Positions 26,483 through 35,593 of a DNA stretch of 64,000 bases are shown here, one piece after another. A program made the position numbers and the translations under genes. The stretch lies in assembly GCA_027492035.1 (NCBI GenBank), contig JAOZFT010000004.1, forward strand, positions 177,929-241,928, read 5' to 3'. Source of the stretch: Thermoproteota archaeon. GTDB lineage: Archaea; Korarchaeota; JAOZGF01; JAOZFZ01. Position 1 is the stretch's first letter; every line of letters begins with the position of its first letter. Below the pieces are notes generated by a model that did not search any database, had not been told where the DNA came from, and saw nothing but the letters and a program-made list of their open reading frames with translations.

Positions 26483-26502
26483 TTTATTTCAGCTGAAATA
26501 AA
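26483..26502. repeat. Perfect 20-bp palindrome TTTATTTCAGCTGAAATAAA
   Basis: Every base pairs with its mirror partner around the central AGCT. It lies between ORB-like copies 3 and 4 and about 180 bp upstream of idsA. It could be a protein-binding dyad at the origin or an operator. Confidence 0.7.
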
Positions 26503-26549
26503 TCTTCAATAAATTTTCCGAAGTTCTATTTTCTGCTGGGGTAAAGTTG

Positions 26550-26558
26550 AGTGGAAAT
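26550..26558 (+). repeat. ORB-like repeat copy 4 (AGTGGAAAT, plus strand)
   Basis: Found in GTTGAGTGGAAATAGATG, 127 bp upstream of the idsA start, same orientation as copy 3 and opposite to copies 1 and 2. No G-run follows. Confidence 0.6.
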
Positions 26559-26684
26559 AGATGAAACATACGTGTGTGCAGGTTTTTCAAACATAAATTA
26601 TTAAAACCTTTCTGTTTTAAGAGAAGGTAAAGTTTTTAAAAATAAGAGTGAATTTCTCTGTACCTTCTTAATTAAGGTGGTTTA

Positions 26685-27782
26685 ATGCGAGAGAAATCGT
26701 TGGGAGATCTTCTTGTCGAGATTGAAAAAAGAAGTAAACTCGTTTATGAAACTTATATACTCAGTAGTAAATATAAATCCATTTTTAAGCCGAAAGATAT
26801 AATGGAAGGTATTCTTCTTTACCCCTCCTATAAGGGAAAGGGATTAAGGCCCGCTGTGCTTCTTTTTGCTTGTGGCGCAGTGGGAGGGGATGAAAATAAA
26901 GCTTTACCTGCAGCTGCTGCTGTAGAACTTTTCCATACTTGGACATTAGTTCATGATGACATAATTGATAGGGATAAGAAGCGGAGAGGAGGACCTACTG
27001 TTCATATATATTTAAGTGACAAAGCAAAAAGAGTTTATGGGTGGGACCCCGAAACTTCCTTACATTATGGACTATCACTAGCCATACTAGTTGGAGATAC
27101 CCAAAAAGGCTGGTCAATAGGGGAGTTAATGTATCTACTTTATAAGGAGAAAGGAGTTAACCCTGTTTTAGTGCTTGAATTGATCCACAAATTAGATTTT
27201 ATTACTCTTAACACTTTAGTAGAGGGTGAATCCCTAGATGTTCTTTATTCTAGGAAACCAGTTAATAAACTCACCGAAAAAGAAATAATAGACATGTTAT
27301 GGAGAAAGACAGGGGCCCTTTATAGTTTTTGTGGTGAAGCAGGTGCCATGATAGGATTAAACACTATCTATGAAAACGAGTTTGTTAAGGCTTTAAGAGA
27401 TTTCACTGCAAGTTGTGGAATTGCTTTTCAACTTCAGGATGACATTCTAGGGATTGTGGGAGATGAAAATAAGCTTGGTAAACCTGTTGGTTCTGACATC
27501 CGGGAAGGTAAAAGAACGGTTATTTTGTGGTATGCTTACAAGTCTGTGGGTCCATCTGAAAGGAAATTACTGGAAAAGGTTGTAGGTAACGCCTCAGCAG
27601 AGCCGGAGGAAATTCAGGAAGTTGTTGATTTGTTAAAAGAATCAGGAGCTATTGATTACGCCAAAAATTTAGCTGTGGATTATGTAGAAAATTCTTTACC
27701 GAAACTAAATATTCTCCCTGAGACCAAGTACAAGGATCTTTTAATTTCATGGGCTAACTTCTTAATCGAAAGGAAATTTTAA
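26685..27782 (+). CDS. idsA: Isoprenyl (geranylgeranyl) diphosphate synthase
   Basis: 365 residues. First Asp-rich motif HDDIIDRDKKRRGGPTVH near residue 91 and second QLQDDILGIVGDENKLGKPVGSDI near 251, with GKGLRPAV at the start of the fold. It condenses IPP with allylic diphosphates to make C20 (possibly longer) chains for membrane lipids, feeding the G1P dehydrogenase and GGGP synthase encoded at 48-50 kb. A TATA-like TTTTTAAAAATAAG lies about 50 bases upstream. The end overlaps the convergent flavoprotein gene by 4 bases. Confidence 0.92.
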   Translation: MREKSLGDLLVEIEKRSKLVYETYILSSKYKSIFKPKDIMEGILLYPSYKGKGLRPAVLLFACGAVGGDENKALPAAAAVELFHTWTLVHDDIIDRDKKRRGGPTVHIYLSDKAKRVYGWDPETSLHYGLSLAILVGDTQKGWSIGELMYLLYKEKGVNPVLVLELIHKLDFITLNTLVEGESLDVLYSRKPVNKLTEKEIIDMLWRKTGALYSFCGEAGAMIGLNTIYENEFVKALRDFTASCGIAFQLQDDILGIVGDENKLGKPVGSDIREGKRTVILWYAYKSVGPSERKLLEKVVGNASAEPEEIQEVVDLLKESGAIDYAKNLAVDYVENSLPKLNILPETKYKDLLISWANFLIERKF

Positions 27783-29152
27783 CCTCTTCCTAATTTTTCA
27801 ATTACTCCCTCTGCGGCTATCAACCCGGTTGCACCAGCAGTTACTATTCCTCTAGAAACTCCTGCACCATCCCCTGCAACAAAAAGGTTCTCAGCCGCCT
27901 CCAAATTTTTGTTTGTCACGATTCTATGGGCTGAAAATTTTACTTCGGGTGCATAAAGTAAAGTTGATGCACTATTAATCCCGCTAATTACCTTATCTAA
28001 CATGTTAAGTCCTTCCAGTATATCTGTTAATATTCTATGAGGAAGTACAAGCGCCAAGTCTCCCGGAGTTACATCTGTTAAGGTTGGTTTCACATGATTT
28101 GACTTTATTCTTTTCCATGTAGATCTTCTTCCCCTTTCCAAGTCACCAAGTTTCTGTATTATGGGTTTTCCACCGCCTAAAATATTTGCTTGTTTAGCTA
28201 TCTGTCTTCCAAAGGCTGTTGTGTTTTCTACAGGCTCTGTTAACTTAACTCTTACCAAAAAAGCGAAGTTTGTATTCTCTGATTTCTTCTCATACATTGC
28301 GTGTCCATTGACGAGTATAAGTTCATCATAGACTTCCTTAACTACAAAACCTCTTTCATTTACACAAAATGTCCTTGTAAAGTCGTCATAGGTTCTGGAG
28401 TAAATATGGAACTTCGGATCTAAACTTACTTCCGTCACAGGGTCCATTACTAAAGCTGGCACCTCTACACGAACTCCTACATCTATAGGTTCAAATTTTT
28501 TTTCCAACCCCAGTTTCTCAGCTTGATGAGAAAGCCAATTAGCTCCATATCTCCCAGGGGCAATGACCAAAAATTTTGTTTTTATTTTTCCATTAGTGGT
28601 TTCTAACAAGTACTGTTTATTTTGCTTTTTTATTTCTAAAACCTTCGTTTTCAGGAGAAACTTAACCCCCTTTTCTCTGAGATAATTATATATGTTAGAA
28701 ATAACTTTCACTGAATTATCACTCCCTATGAACCTCTGCCTTATGGGTATAAACTTTATTCCTGCAGCTGCGGATTTCCTTTCTAAGAATTTTACTTCAG
28801 GTCGATCGCCATAAACTTTCCTTGAAGCTCCAAACTTCAAAAAGAAATTATCTACTTCTTTGATGAGGTTCCATGCTTTCTTATTTGATCCTGTTAATGC
28901 TTCAAGATCCCCTCCTATATCAGGTCTAAGGTTCAATCTCCCAGCTGATATTAAACCCGCCCCACCCACCCCGGTGAGGATTTTACATGGGTTACATTTA
29001 GTGCAAACACTAGTAACTTCTAATGGACATTTACGTTTACTTGGTTCATTCCCATAATCTATCACTAACACTCCCTTAACTTTGTTTTTAACAAGTCTAT
29101 AGGCAGCCATCAAACCTGCAGGCCCAGCTCCAATTATTGCCACCTGTTGCAT
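27779..29152 (-). CDS. FAD-dependent dehydrogenase (COG2509 type)
   Basis: 457 residues. N-terminal dinucleotide-binding IGAGPAGLMAAYRL, a Cys-rich CPLEVTSVCTKCNPCKILTG segment with GVGGAG, and a C-terminal FVAGDGAGVSRGIVTAGATGL FAD-closing motif. This matches the conserved archaeal/bacterial family of uncharacterised FAD-dependent dehydrogenases. The four clustered cysteines after the nucleotide fold are typical of this family and could bind metal. The physiological substrate is not known. Confidence 0.85.
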   Translation of the reverse strand: MQQVAIIGAGPAGLMAAYRLVKNKVKGVLVIDYGNEPSKRKCPLEVTSVCTKCNPCKILTGVGGAGLISAGRLNLRPDIGGDLEALTGSNKKAWNLIKEVDNFFLKFGASRKVYGDRPEVKFLERKSAAAGIKFIPIRQRFIGSDNSVKVISNIYNYLREKGVKFLLKTKVLEIKKQNKQYLLETTNGKIKTKFLVIAPGRYGANWLSHQAEKLGLEKKFEPIDVGVRVEVPALVMDPVTEVSLDPKFHIYSRTYDDFTRTFCVNERGFVVKEVYDELILVNGHAMYEKKSENTNFAFLVRVKLTEPVENTTAFGRQIAKQANILGGGKPIIQKLGDLERGRRSTWKRIKSNHVKPTLTDVTPGDLALVLPHRILTDILEGLNMLDKVISGINSASTLLYAPEVKFSAHRIVTNKNLEAAENLFVAGDGAGVSRGIVTAGATGLIAAEGVIEKLGRG

Positions 29153-29411
29153 TTACTCTTCCCCATAGTAAATAATAATAGAACCACATTATTTTTCAAT
29201 CTTCAATTTCATGGCATTTCCAAAAACAAAAACCATGGTTCTTCTTTTTAAAAAAGAATATAAATTTGTTTTATAGTTAATAAAGGTACAGAGTAACTTA
29301 AGAAACAAACCCTTTTAATATAAATTTCCTTTAAAATAATCTTTTTTAGCTTTAGTTTAGAAGTTGCAGTTTAGGAATTATTCCTTTTTACGTAACCAAG
29401 GGTGCTATTTT

Positions 29412-29822
29412 GTGCTGAGGTCAAAAAAACTTTACATCTATTTGCCAGAACTAAAAAAGAAACTTTATAAGGTTGGTAGATTGACTTCAAGTCTTAGGTC
29501 ATCTTTCTTTCAAAGATACGGTTCACGTTTTCAGAAAGCTGTTGAAGCAGTAAGTGAAGGCAATGTTTACAAGTATATTTTTAAACCTAGTGGAAGAGTT
29601 GTTTGGGTGGTGGTGGGAAGAGAAAGGGACTACTTACTTACTTCAGAATCTTTTTGCGGCTGTCCAGACTTCTACCTTAACGTAATTGTAAGGAAGAGGG
29701 TTGATGCATGCTATCACATATTAGCCAAGGTCCTAGCTGAATTTTTAGGAGTTTATAATTTAGTCGAAGCGGATGATGAAAGCTACTCCTCTCTAAGGGA
29801 AGAATGGAACCATGTAATCTGA
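29412..29822 (+). CDS. SWIM zinc-finger protein
   Basis: About 136 residues from GTG 29412 (AAGGGTG 6 nt upstream); the frame extends to a TTG at 29364. The C-terminal half contains the SWIM pattern CxCx(n)CxH as FCGCPDF...ACYHILA. SWIM domains bind DNA or protein partners (for example Sws1 with Rad51 paralogues). It lies 30 bases before the Lhr helicase gene and 2.9 kb before an RPA-like gene on the same strand, suggesting a DNA-repair set. Confidence 0.8.
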   Translation: MLRSKKLYIYLPELKKKLYKVGRLTSSLRSSFFQRYGSRFQKAVEAVSEGNVYKYIFKPSGRVVWVVVGRERDYLLTSESFCGCPDFYLNVIVRKRVDACYHILAKVLAEFLGVYNLVEADDESYSSLREEWNHVI

Positions 29823-29852
29823 GGAATTTTAGAAAAAGTAGGAGTTTTTGAA

Positions 29853-32648
29853 TTGCTGACAATCGAAATACTTTCTTGTTTCGGAGATCAACTAGCTAAT
29901 CTTGGTATAAAAGAGTTCACTAAGTTTCAAGTTTCAGTTTTTCGCTCTGTCTTTAAGGGCGAAAATTTACTAGTGGTTGCTCCACCAGGTGCCGGTAAGA
30001 CCGAAGCTGCGATACTGCCCATATTTTATAAATTGTTCAAAGAACCAATTAATAACCAAAAAGGTATTAAACTTCTCTACATCACTCCATTGCGGGCGTT
30101 AAATAGAGACATGGAAAGAAGACTAGTTTCTCTAGGCGAAAAAGTTAATTTGAAGGTACAAGTCAGACATGGTGATACAAGTAACGCTTTACGTCGATTG
30201 CAGGCCAGCCACCCACCTGACGTACTAATTACAACCCCTGAAACTTTGCAGGTGATCTTAGTCAGTCGAAAAATGAGGAAACACCTATCCTGTGTTAAAT
30301 TTGTCGTGGTTGATGAAATCCATGAACTTTTTTCAAGTAAGAGAGGAGTGCAGCTTTCTTTAGGGCTTGAAAGACTAAATAGATTAGTTAAAGGCTCATT
30401 TCAAAGGATAGGTTTATCAGCTACGGTTAAAAACCCATATAAATTAGGAGTCGCTCTTATGGGGACGAGTAGGCCGTTTAAGGTATTTATTGACAAAGGA
30501 AAGAAAAAGTTTTCATTCACAATAGATTTGTTCGAGGACTTTAACAAAGATTTACCAGCTCTTCTCAAGGAACATATTGCTCACCATAACGCCGTGCTTG
30601 TTTTCGTTAATACTCGTGAACTGGCAGAAAGACTTTCTTCTTCTTTGCAGCGTAAATACCCCTCTCTAGGAGTAGAAGTTCACCATGGTTCTCTTTCTAA
30701 AGAACACAGAGAGTTAGTGGAAAAAAATTTTAAGGAGGGTAAGTTGAAAGCTTTAATTTGTACATCTTCACTTGAACTTGGGATAGATATAGGAAGTGTA
30801 GACTCTGTTGTTCAAGTTCTTTCCCCAAGATCAGTCTCTAGACTTGTTCAAAGAATTGGGAGGTCAGGCCACAAATTTGGCAAGTTCCTTTATGGAGTAT
30901 CTGAAGGTTTAATATTATCCAATAGCATGATTGATTTACTAGAGTCGCTGGCCATTGTTAAATTAATGTTTAAGAACGAATTAGAGACAGGGAATCATTA
31001 TGCTGCACCCTTGGATGTTTTAGCCCATCAAATAGTGGGTCTTACACTTGAAAAACAAGAAATAAGTGTTAAAGAAATTTTTGAGGTTATCAGCAGATCT
31101 ATTTTTTTCAAGAATTTCTCAACTGATAACCTGCTGAATGTGTTATTTTTTCTTAAAAAACTTGGGCTTTTGTTTTTTGATGGAGAGAAATTGAGAAGGG
31201 CGAAGAAAGGGCTGCTTTTCTACTTTCAACATGTTTCAACAATACCAGCCATTAGACACTTCCCAGTCATCGATGTTTCTTCAAACAAAGTTCTGGGTTT
31301 TGTTGACGAGAAATTTATTGGCAGAATCGCTGATGGCACTACCTCATTCATAATTAAAGCTCAACCTTGGAAAGTTGTGAAAGTGGAAGAGGAGAAAGTT
31401 TTAGTAGAAAAGTGGAAGTGGGAAAATAATATAATACCATCTTGGATAGGGGAAATGCTTCCGGTATCATTTAAAGTGGCCCAAGAAGTAAGGTCTATCC
31501 TCAGCACTTTGATGAATGGGTCCTTGACCCAAAAGGAGGAAAAGAATTTGATAGACCTCTACTTAACTGATTATTCGAAACAAAGAATCCAGCAATTAAT
31601 TGCTGAAATTCGCAGAGAAAATTTACATGTTCCTACAAACGAAAACATTTCGGTTAAACTCTTTAAAAACCATATTTTACTTTATACTTTCTTGGGAACT
31701 AAAGCTAACGAAACACTTAAAATTCTTCTTTCTTACTTCCTAGGGCAAAAGCTTGGTTTCTCCATTGTTGCTTTCTCCGACCAATATGGTGTATTACTTA
31801 AAGTCCCTGGACTAAACATAAACTACATCTATGAGTTTCTAGATGGTTTGAACCTTAAAAAATTACAAGCCAACCTATTCAATGCCTCACTTTTACTGAA
31901 TGACTTTATTTGGCATGTTTACCAAGTTTCAAAACGTTTCGGCGTGACTGAAGAAAATGTTACCTTCTTAGAGTTCAAAAAGTTTTATGAAAAGTTTCTG
32001 AAAATTTATAAAGAGACCCCTATCTTTCTCGAGGCCTATAATGAATTTTTAGTTGGAAATATGGACCTAAAAATTGTCAAGGAATTCATTAAAAACTTCC
32101 AAGAAGGGAAAATACAGCTTCACCTCATAAAAGAAGATGAAAAAATGGCTTTTTATCCTCCTTTAATGAATTATAAAAACTTCCTCAGCTGCACCTCCCA
32201 CCAAATTCCCCTCTCGTTAATAATTGAAGAATTTAAGGAGAAAATAAAAAATAAACAGGTAAAACTCATTTGTGTTTTTTGCGGGAAATGGTTAGCAGTG
32301 CGTCGAATAAAATATATAGAAAAAGTTAAATGCCCACGTTGCAGATCAATTTTTATTGGAATAACTGATCCAAATGATGAATTAAGTTTTAAAGTCCTCA
32401 AAAAACATAAGCTGGGCCTCAGTTTACCTCAAAGGGAAAAGGAAGTCCTCAAAAAATTGATGGATTCTGCTGATTTAGTCGCTAACTTCGGCTTAAAAGC
32501 AGTAATTGCCTTGTCAGTTTTTGGTGTTGGTGCAAGAACTGCTAAGAAAATACTTTCAACAAGGCCTCTCTCTGAGGAAGATTTTTTCAAAGAACTATTT
32601 ACTGCAGAAAAAACATTTATAAGGACGAGAGAATTCTGGAAAAAATAA
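29853..32648 (+). CDS. lhr: Lhr-type superfamily 2 helicase
   Basis: 931 residues. Walker A APPGAGKTEA near residue 41, DEIHE near 153, SAT motif (GLSATV), second RecA domain with TSSLELGIDIGSVDSVVQ and QRIGRSGH, then the Lhr-specific winged-helix and C-terminal regions including a zinc ribbon (CVFCGKW...CPRCRS). Archaeal Lhr is a 3'-5' helicase acting on forked and branched DNA in repair. Start TTG 29853 has AGGAG 8 nt upstream. Confidence 0.92.
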   Translation: MLTIEILSCFGDQLANLGIKEFTKFQVSVFRSVFKGENLLVVAPPGAGKTEAAILPIFYKLFKEPINNQKGIKLLYITPLRALNRDMERRLVSLGEKVNLKVQVRHGDTSNALRRLQASHPPDVLITTPETLQVILVSRKMRKHLSCVKFVVVDEIHELFSSKRGVQLSLGLERLNRLVKGSFQRIGLSATVKNPYKLGVALMGTSRPFKVFIDKGKKKFSFTIDLFEDFNKDLPALLKEHIAHHNAVLVFVNTRELAERLSSSLQRKYPSLGVEVHHGSLSKEHRELVEKNFKEGKLKALICTSSLELGIDIGSVDSVVQVLSPRSVSRLVQRIGRSGHKFGKFLYGVSEGLILSNSMIDLLESLAIVKLMFKNELETGNHYAAPLDVLAHQIVGLTLEKQEISVKEIFEVISRSIFFKNFSTDNLLNVLFFLKKLGLLFFDGEKLRRAKKGLLFYFQHVSTIPAIRHFPVIDVSSNKVLGFVDEKFIGRIADGTTSFIIKAQPWKVVKVEEEKVLVEKWKWENNIIPSWIGEMLPVSFKVAQEVRSILSTLMNGSLTQKEEKNLIDLYLTDYSKQRIQQLIAEIRRENLHVPTNENISVKLFKNHILLYTFLGTKANETLKILLSYFLGQKLGFSIVAFSDQYGVLLKVPGLNINYIYEFLDGLNLKKLQANLFNASLLLNDFIWHVYQVSKRFGVTEENVTFLEFKKFYEKFLKIYKETPIFLEAYNEFLVGNMDLKIVKEFIKNFQEGKIQLHLIKEDEKMAFYPPLMNYKNFLSCTSHQIPLSLIIEEFKEKIKNKQVKLICVFCGKWLAVRRIKYIEKVKCPRCRSIFIGITDPNDELSFKVLKKHKLGLSLPQREKEVLKKLMDSADLVANFGLKAVIALSVFGVGARTAKKILSTRPLSEEDFFKELFTAEKTFIRTREFWKK

Positions 32649-32724
32649 TTATAAGCTATTAAAAGAGAGGAGGAGTTTATAAAGAATGTTTAGAAGCACT
32701 AACGGACGCCACGGTTGAAACTAA

Positions 32725-34305
32725 ATGAGTGAAGAAATCAATTATTTAATGAATTTAATAAAAAAGAAAACTGGGTTAACAGAAGAGTTAATTTGGGAGA
32801 AAATTAGAAATGATCCTGTCCTTTCTGGTTCCTTGATCTCAAAGAAAGGTGCACTTATTCTATTGGCCTCCGAACTAGGAGTGCCACTGCCCAAGAAAAA
32901 AACTTCCTCTACCCCCTTTCTTAAACTAAAGGATCTTATTCCAGGGATGAGAAGAGTTAGAGTTGCTGGCCGTGTAAAAAGAATATTTCCTCTTCTGTCT
33001 TTCAAAAGGAAAAACGGGGCAAAGGGTGAAGTTAAAAAAATAATTATTTTTGACAGCTCTCAGGAAGCTGTTTTGACTTTATGGAATGAAGCTGCACGTA
33101 GCTCTTCAAAAATCAGGCCAGGGGATATCGTAAAGGTTTCTAACGCCAAAATTATTCAAGGTTTAAATAATAAATTAGAAATACATGTTAATTCAGCTTC
33201 AGATTTGGAAATTAACCCGGAAAATCTTGACACTAAACTTTTTCCCTGCGTAACGTTGAAATTCCAAAAAATTCTAGATATAGAAAATGAAGCTAATGAA
33301 ATAAGTGTAAGGGGGTTTATCTCAAACAAATTTGATGTTAAGACATTTATAAGGAAAAATGGTTCTACAGGATCCGTTTCGTTCCTAGAATTAGCTGATA
33401 AAACCGGGAAAATACCTGTTATTTTTTGGAATAAAAAAAAGTTCTTTGAAAAAGTCAGAGAAGGGGATATGTTAGAATTAAGGTTTGCTAAAGTGAAATT
33501 TAACAGGGGTTACCAGCTGGAAATCCACGTGACAAATTCTACAAACATAATTCTTAACCCTTCCCAACTAATTGGGAACAAACCATTCCTTAATTTGAAA
33601 AACCTAAATCCTGGGTTTATTAGAGAAAAAGTATTCGTTAGAGTTTTCGGTGGAGCTGGTTTACTTCCTCCTGAACTTTTCTGTGCTTACGATTTACTAG
33701 GCTTTGCTCAATTACAGGGTGATAAAGAAGTTATGGAAAAGATCTCTAGTTTAAGCTTTGACACCTGCATAAGTATTTCAAATTTCCAAGTTGAATCAAA
33801 TAATCATCCCCTACTTAAAATTTTTTTGGATAAAAGATCAATTATTCAGAAAGAACACTTCCTAGATAAACTTTTTCCAACCCTGTCTGTGCTTCATAAC
33901 AGAAGATCGTTAAACGAATTAGCTGAGTCTTTTTATGAGGTGAAAGGAACATTGGTTGAGTTTAGAAAATTTAAATTTACTGGAAACAGTTTAATTCTGA
34001 ACTGTTTAATAGATGATGGTTCAGGTGTACTGATTGTTAATTTAACAGGGGTTGTTGCTGAAAAACTGCTCGGTAAAACCTTGAAACAAATAAAATCAGA
34101 GATGAATTCGATGGGGGTTGATGAGTACTCTGTAAGTGAAATTAACAAAGGTCTGCTTGGTCAAGAATTTATCTTTTCAGGGTTCGTTAAATATAACTCC
34201 CTTACGGGCTTTTTAGAAATGAACTGTGCTAAGGTAGAGAAGGCTAACCCGATTTCTGAAGCATTAATTGAGGCTTACAACTTTCTTAAAACTAGAAGAT
34301 ATTAA
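32725..34305 (+). CDS. RPA-like single-stranded DNA-binding protein with several OB folds
   Basis: 526 residues. At least three OB-fold units can be seen: one starting LKDLIPGMRRVRVAGRVKRIF, a second around EISVRGFISNKFDVKTF, and a third YEVKGTLVEFRKFKFTGNSLILNCLIDDGSG. The N-terminal 60 residues form a small helical domain as in archaeal RPA41-type proteins. No C-terminal zinc finger is visible, unlike many euryarchaeal RPAs. It probably coats ssDNA in replication and repair; the gene follows lhr by 76 bases. Confidence 0.87.
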   Translation: MSEEINYLMNLIKKKTGLTEELIWEKIRNDPVLSGSLISKKGALILLASELGVPLPKKKTSSTPFLKLKDLIPGMRRVRVAGRVKRIFPLLSFKRKNGAKGEVKKIIIFDSSQEAVLTLWNEAARSSSKIRPGDIVKVSNAKIIQGLNNKLEIHVNSASDLEINPENLDTKLFPCVTLKFQKILDIENEANEISVRGFISNKFDVKTFIRKNGSTGSVSFLELADKTGKIPVIFWNKKKFFEKVREGDMLELRFAKVKFNRGYQLEIHVTNSTNIILNPSQLIGNKPFLNLKNLNPGFIREKVFVRVFGGAGLLPPELFCAYDLLGFAQLQGDKEVMEKISSLSFDTCISISNFQVESNNHPLLKIFLDKRSIIQKEHFLDKLFPTLSVLHNRRSLNELAESFYEVKGTLVEFRKFKFTGNSLILNCLIDDGSGVLIVNLTGVVAEKLLGKTLKQIKSEMNSMGVDEYSVSEINKGLLGQEFIFSGFVKYNSLTGFLEMNCAKVEKANPISEALIEAYNFLKTRRY

Positions 34306-34323
34306 TTTATTATTTAGACTGTA

Positions 34324-35265
34324 TCACTTAAGTTTTAAGTCTTCATACGCTGACAAAGCAGCTACGGCTCCTTGTGCTGCTGCAACAATTATTTGGGCGG
34401 TTTTACCAGTAACATCTCCAGCTGCATAAATTCTAGGTAAGTTTGTTCTTTGGTTTTCATCTGTATAAATATAGCCCTTGTCGTTAATTTTAACCCCTAT
34501 TTGTTTTGCTAATTTACTCTGAGGTTTTAAACCGACATAGATGAAAACACCATCCACTTCTAAATTAAAGGATTGATTGTTCTCCTTGTTTTTTATTTTT
34601 AGGCCCTTTACCGAATTTCCACCATAAATCTCTGTTACTTGATGATTTGTCAAATAATTTATTCCCAGTTCATTTATTTTTTTCCAGTAGGCTGCTTCAC
34701 ACATTACTCTTGGCATAAACTCTACTACTGTTACCTCTTTACAAATATTGTTGAGATAAATAGCTGCTATCGCTCCTGAGTTTCCCCCACCTATTACGGC
34801 TACTTTCTTATTTTTGAAAAAGAAACCGTCGCAGGTTACACAGTAAGACACTCCCTTGCCTAAAAAATTCTTTTCCCCTTTTACATTTAATCTTTTATGG
34901 GTTGTACCAGTTGCAAAAATAACCGCCTGAGTTACATATTTCCCATTAATTGTTTTAACCACGTACTTTTTGTTTCCCTTAATCACTTGCTTAGCTTCCT
35001 CCATTTCCCTTATTTCTACGTAATTTAAAGCATGGGACTTAAACTTCTCTGCCAGTTTATTTCCTTCAATTTGTTCAATTCCCAAATAGTTCTCGATGAG
35101 TGGTGCTTCAAGGCTTAGGCCACCAGCTAGCCCCTTTTCCACAATTATTGTTTTTAATCCAGCTCTGGAGGCATATATGCCTGCTGACAAACCTGCAGGT
35201 CCGCTACCAATTATAACAACGTCATAACCACTGTTTATAGAATCTGTAGATTTTATTCTGTTCAT
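34324..35265 (-). CDS. trxB: Thioredoxin reductase
   Basis: About 313 residues from ATG 35265 (GGAGGT 9 nt upstream). FAD motif IGSGPAGLSAGIYASRAGL, redox-active CVTC at about residues 142-145, NAD(P)-binding GGGNSGAIAA and the final AAGDVTG motif. It reduces thioredoxin-like proteins with NAD(P)H. It converges with the RPA-like gene with 18 bases between. Confidence 0.92.
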   Translation of the reverse strand: MNRIKSTDSINSGYDVVIIGSGPAGLSAGIYASRAGLKTIIVEKGLAGGLSLEAPLIENYLGIEQIEGNKLAEKFKSHALNYVEIREMEEAKQVIKGNKKYVVKTINGKYVTQAVIFATGTTHKRLNVKGEKNFLGKGVSYCVTCDGFFFKNKKVAVIGGGNSGAIAAIYLNNICKEVTVVEFMPRVMCEAAYWKKINELGINYLTNHQVTEIYGGNSVKGLKIKNKENNQSFNLEVDGVFIYVGLKPQSKLAKQIGVKINDKGYIYTDENQRTNLPRIYAAGDVTGKTAQIIVAAAQGAVAALSAYEDLKLK

Positions 35266-35362
35266 TTTATTTAACCTCCAAAAACATAAGTCATTTTTAT
35301 ACAAACTTAATTTTTAATTAAAACATATTCCCTCATCTTTCACTTTCGAAGAGGTTATTTCA

Positions 35363-35593
35363 ATGGGTAGGAAAAAGAAAAGAGTTGTTATTAAGAGGGT
35401 TAAGCCAAAGTTACCTGAATTTTTTCTTTGTCCGCGTTGCGGTTCTCAAACTATCCAGGTAGAACTAAACAGAAAGGAGTTATTTGCAGTAATAAAGTGC
35501 GGCTCCTGCGGCTTAAAGGAAGAAATCAAAATAAGTAGGGGAAGCCAACCAGTTGATGCTTATGCTAAGTTTATAGATGAATACTCCTCTTAA
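35363..35593 (+). CDS. Elf1-like transcription elongation factor
   Basis: 76 residues: basic N-terminus MGRKKKRVVIKR, zinc ribbon CPRCGS...KCGSCG, and the Elf1 ending QPVDAYAKFIDEY, close to eukaryotic EPVDVYSDWID. Elf1 acts with Spt4/5 on elongating RNA polymerase. Archaeal homologues occur mainly in TACK and Asgard groups, so this gene supports the taxonomic reading. The end overlaps the convergent glycosyltransferase gene by 23 bases. Confidence 0.87.
   Translation: MGRKKKRVVIKRVKPKLPEFFLCPRCGSQTIQVELNRKELFAVIKCGSCGLKEEIKISRGSQPVDAYAKFIDEYSS

Larger units (their letters stand above)
26125..26684. other. Candidate replication origin (ORB-like repeats, palindrome, AT-rich spacers)
   Basis: 560 bp between divergent genes without a reading frame. 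The nonamer AGTGGAAAT occurs four times: twice on the minus strand (26150-26158, 26263-26271) and twice on the plus strand (26403-26411, 26550-26558), so the two halves are oppositely oriented about a centre near 26340. The third copy continues as TGAAGGGGGG, matching the layout of archaeal origin recognition boxes (TGGAAA core followed by a G-string) known from Pyrococcus and Sulfolobus. A 20-bp perfect palindrome lies between copies three and four. No cdc6/orc1 gene is in the window, which weakens the call. Confidence 0.5.
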
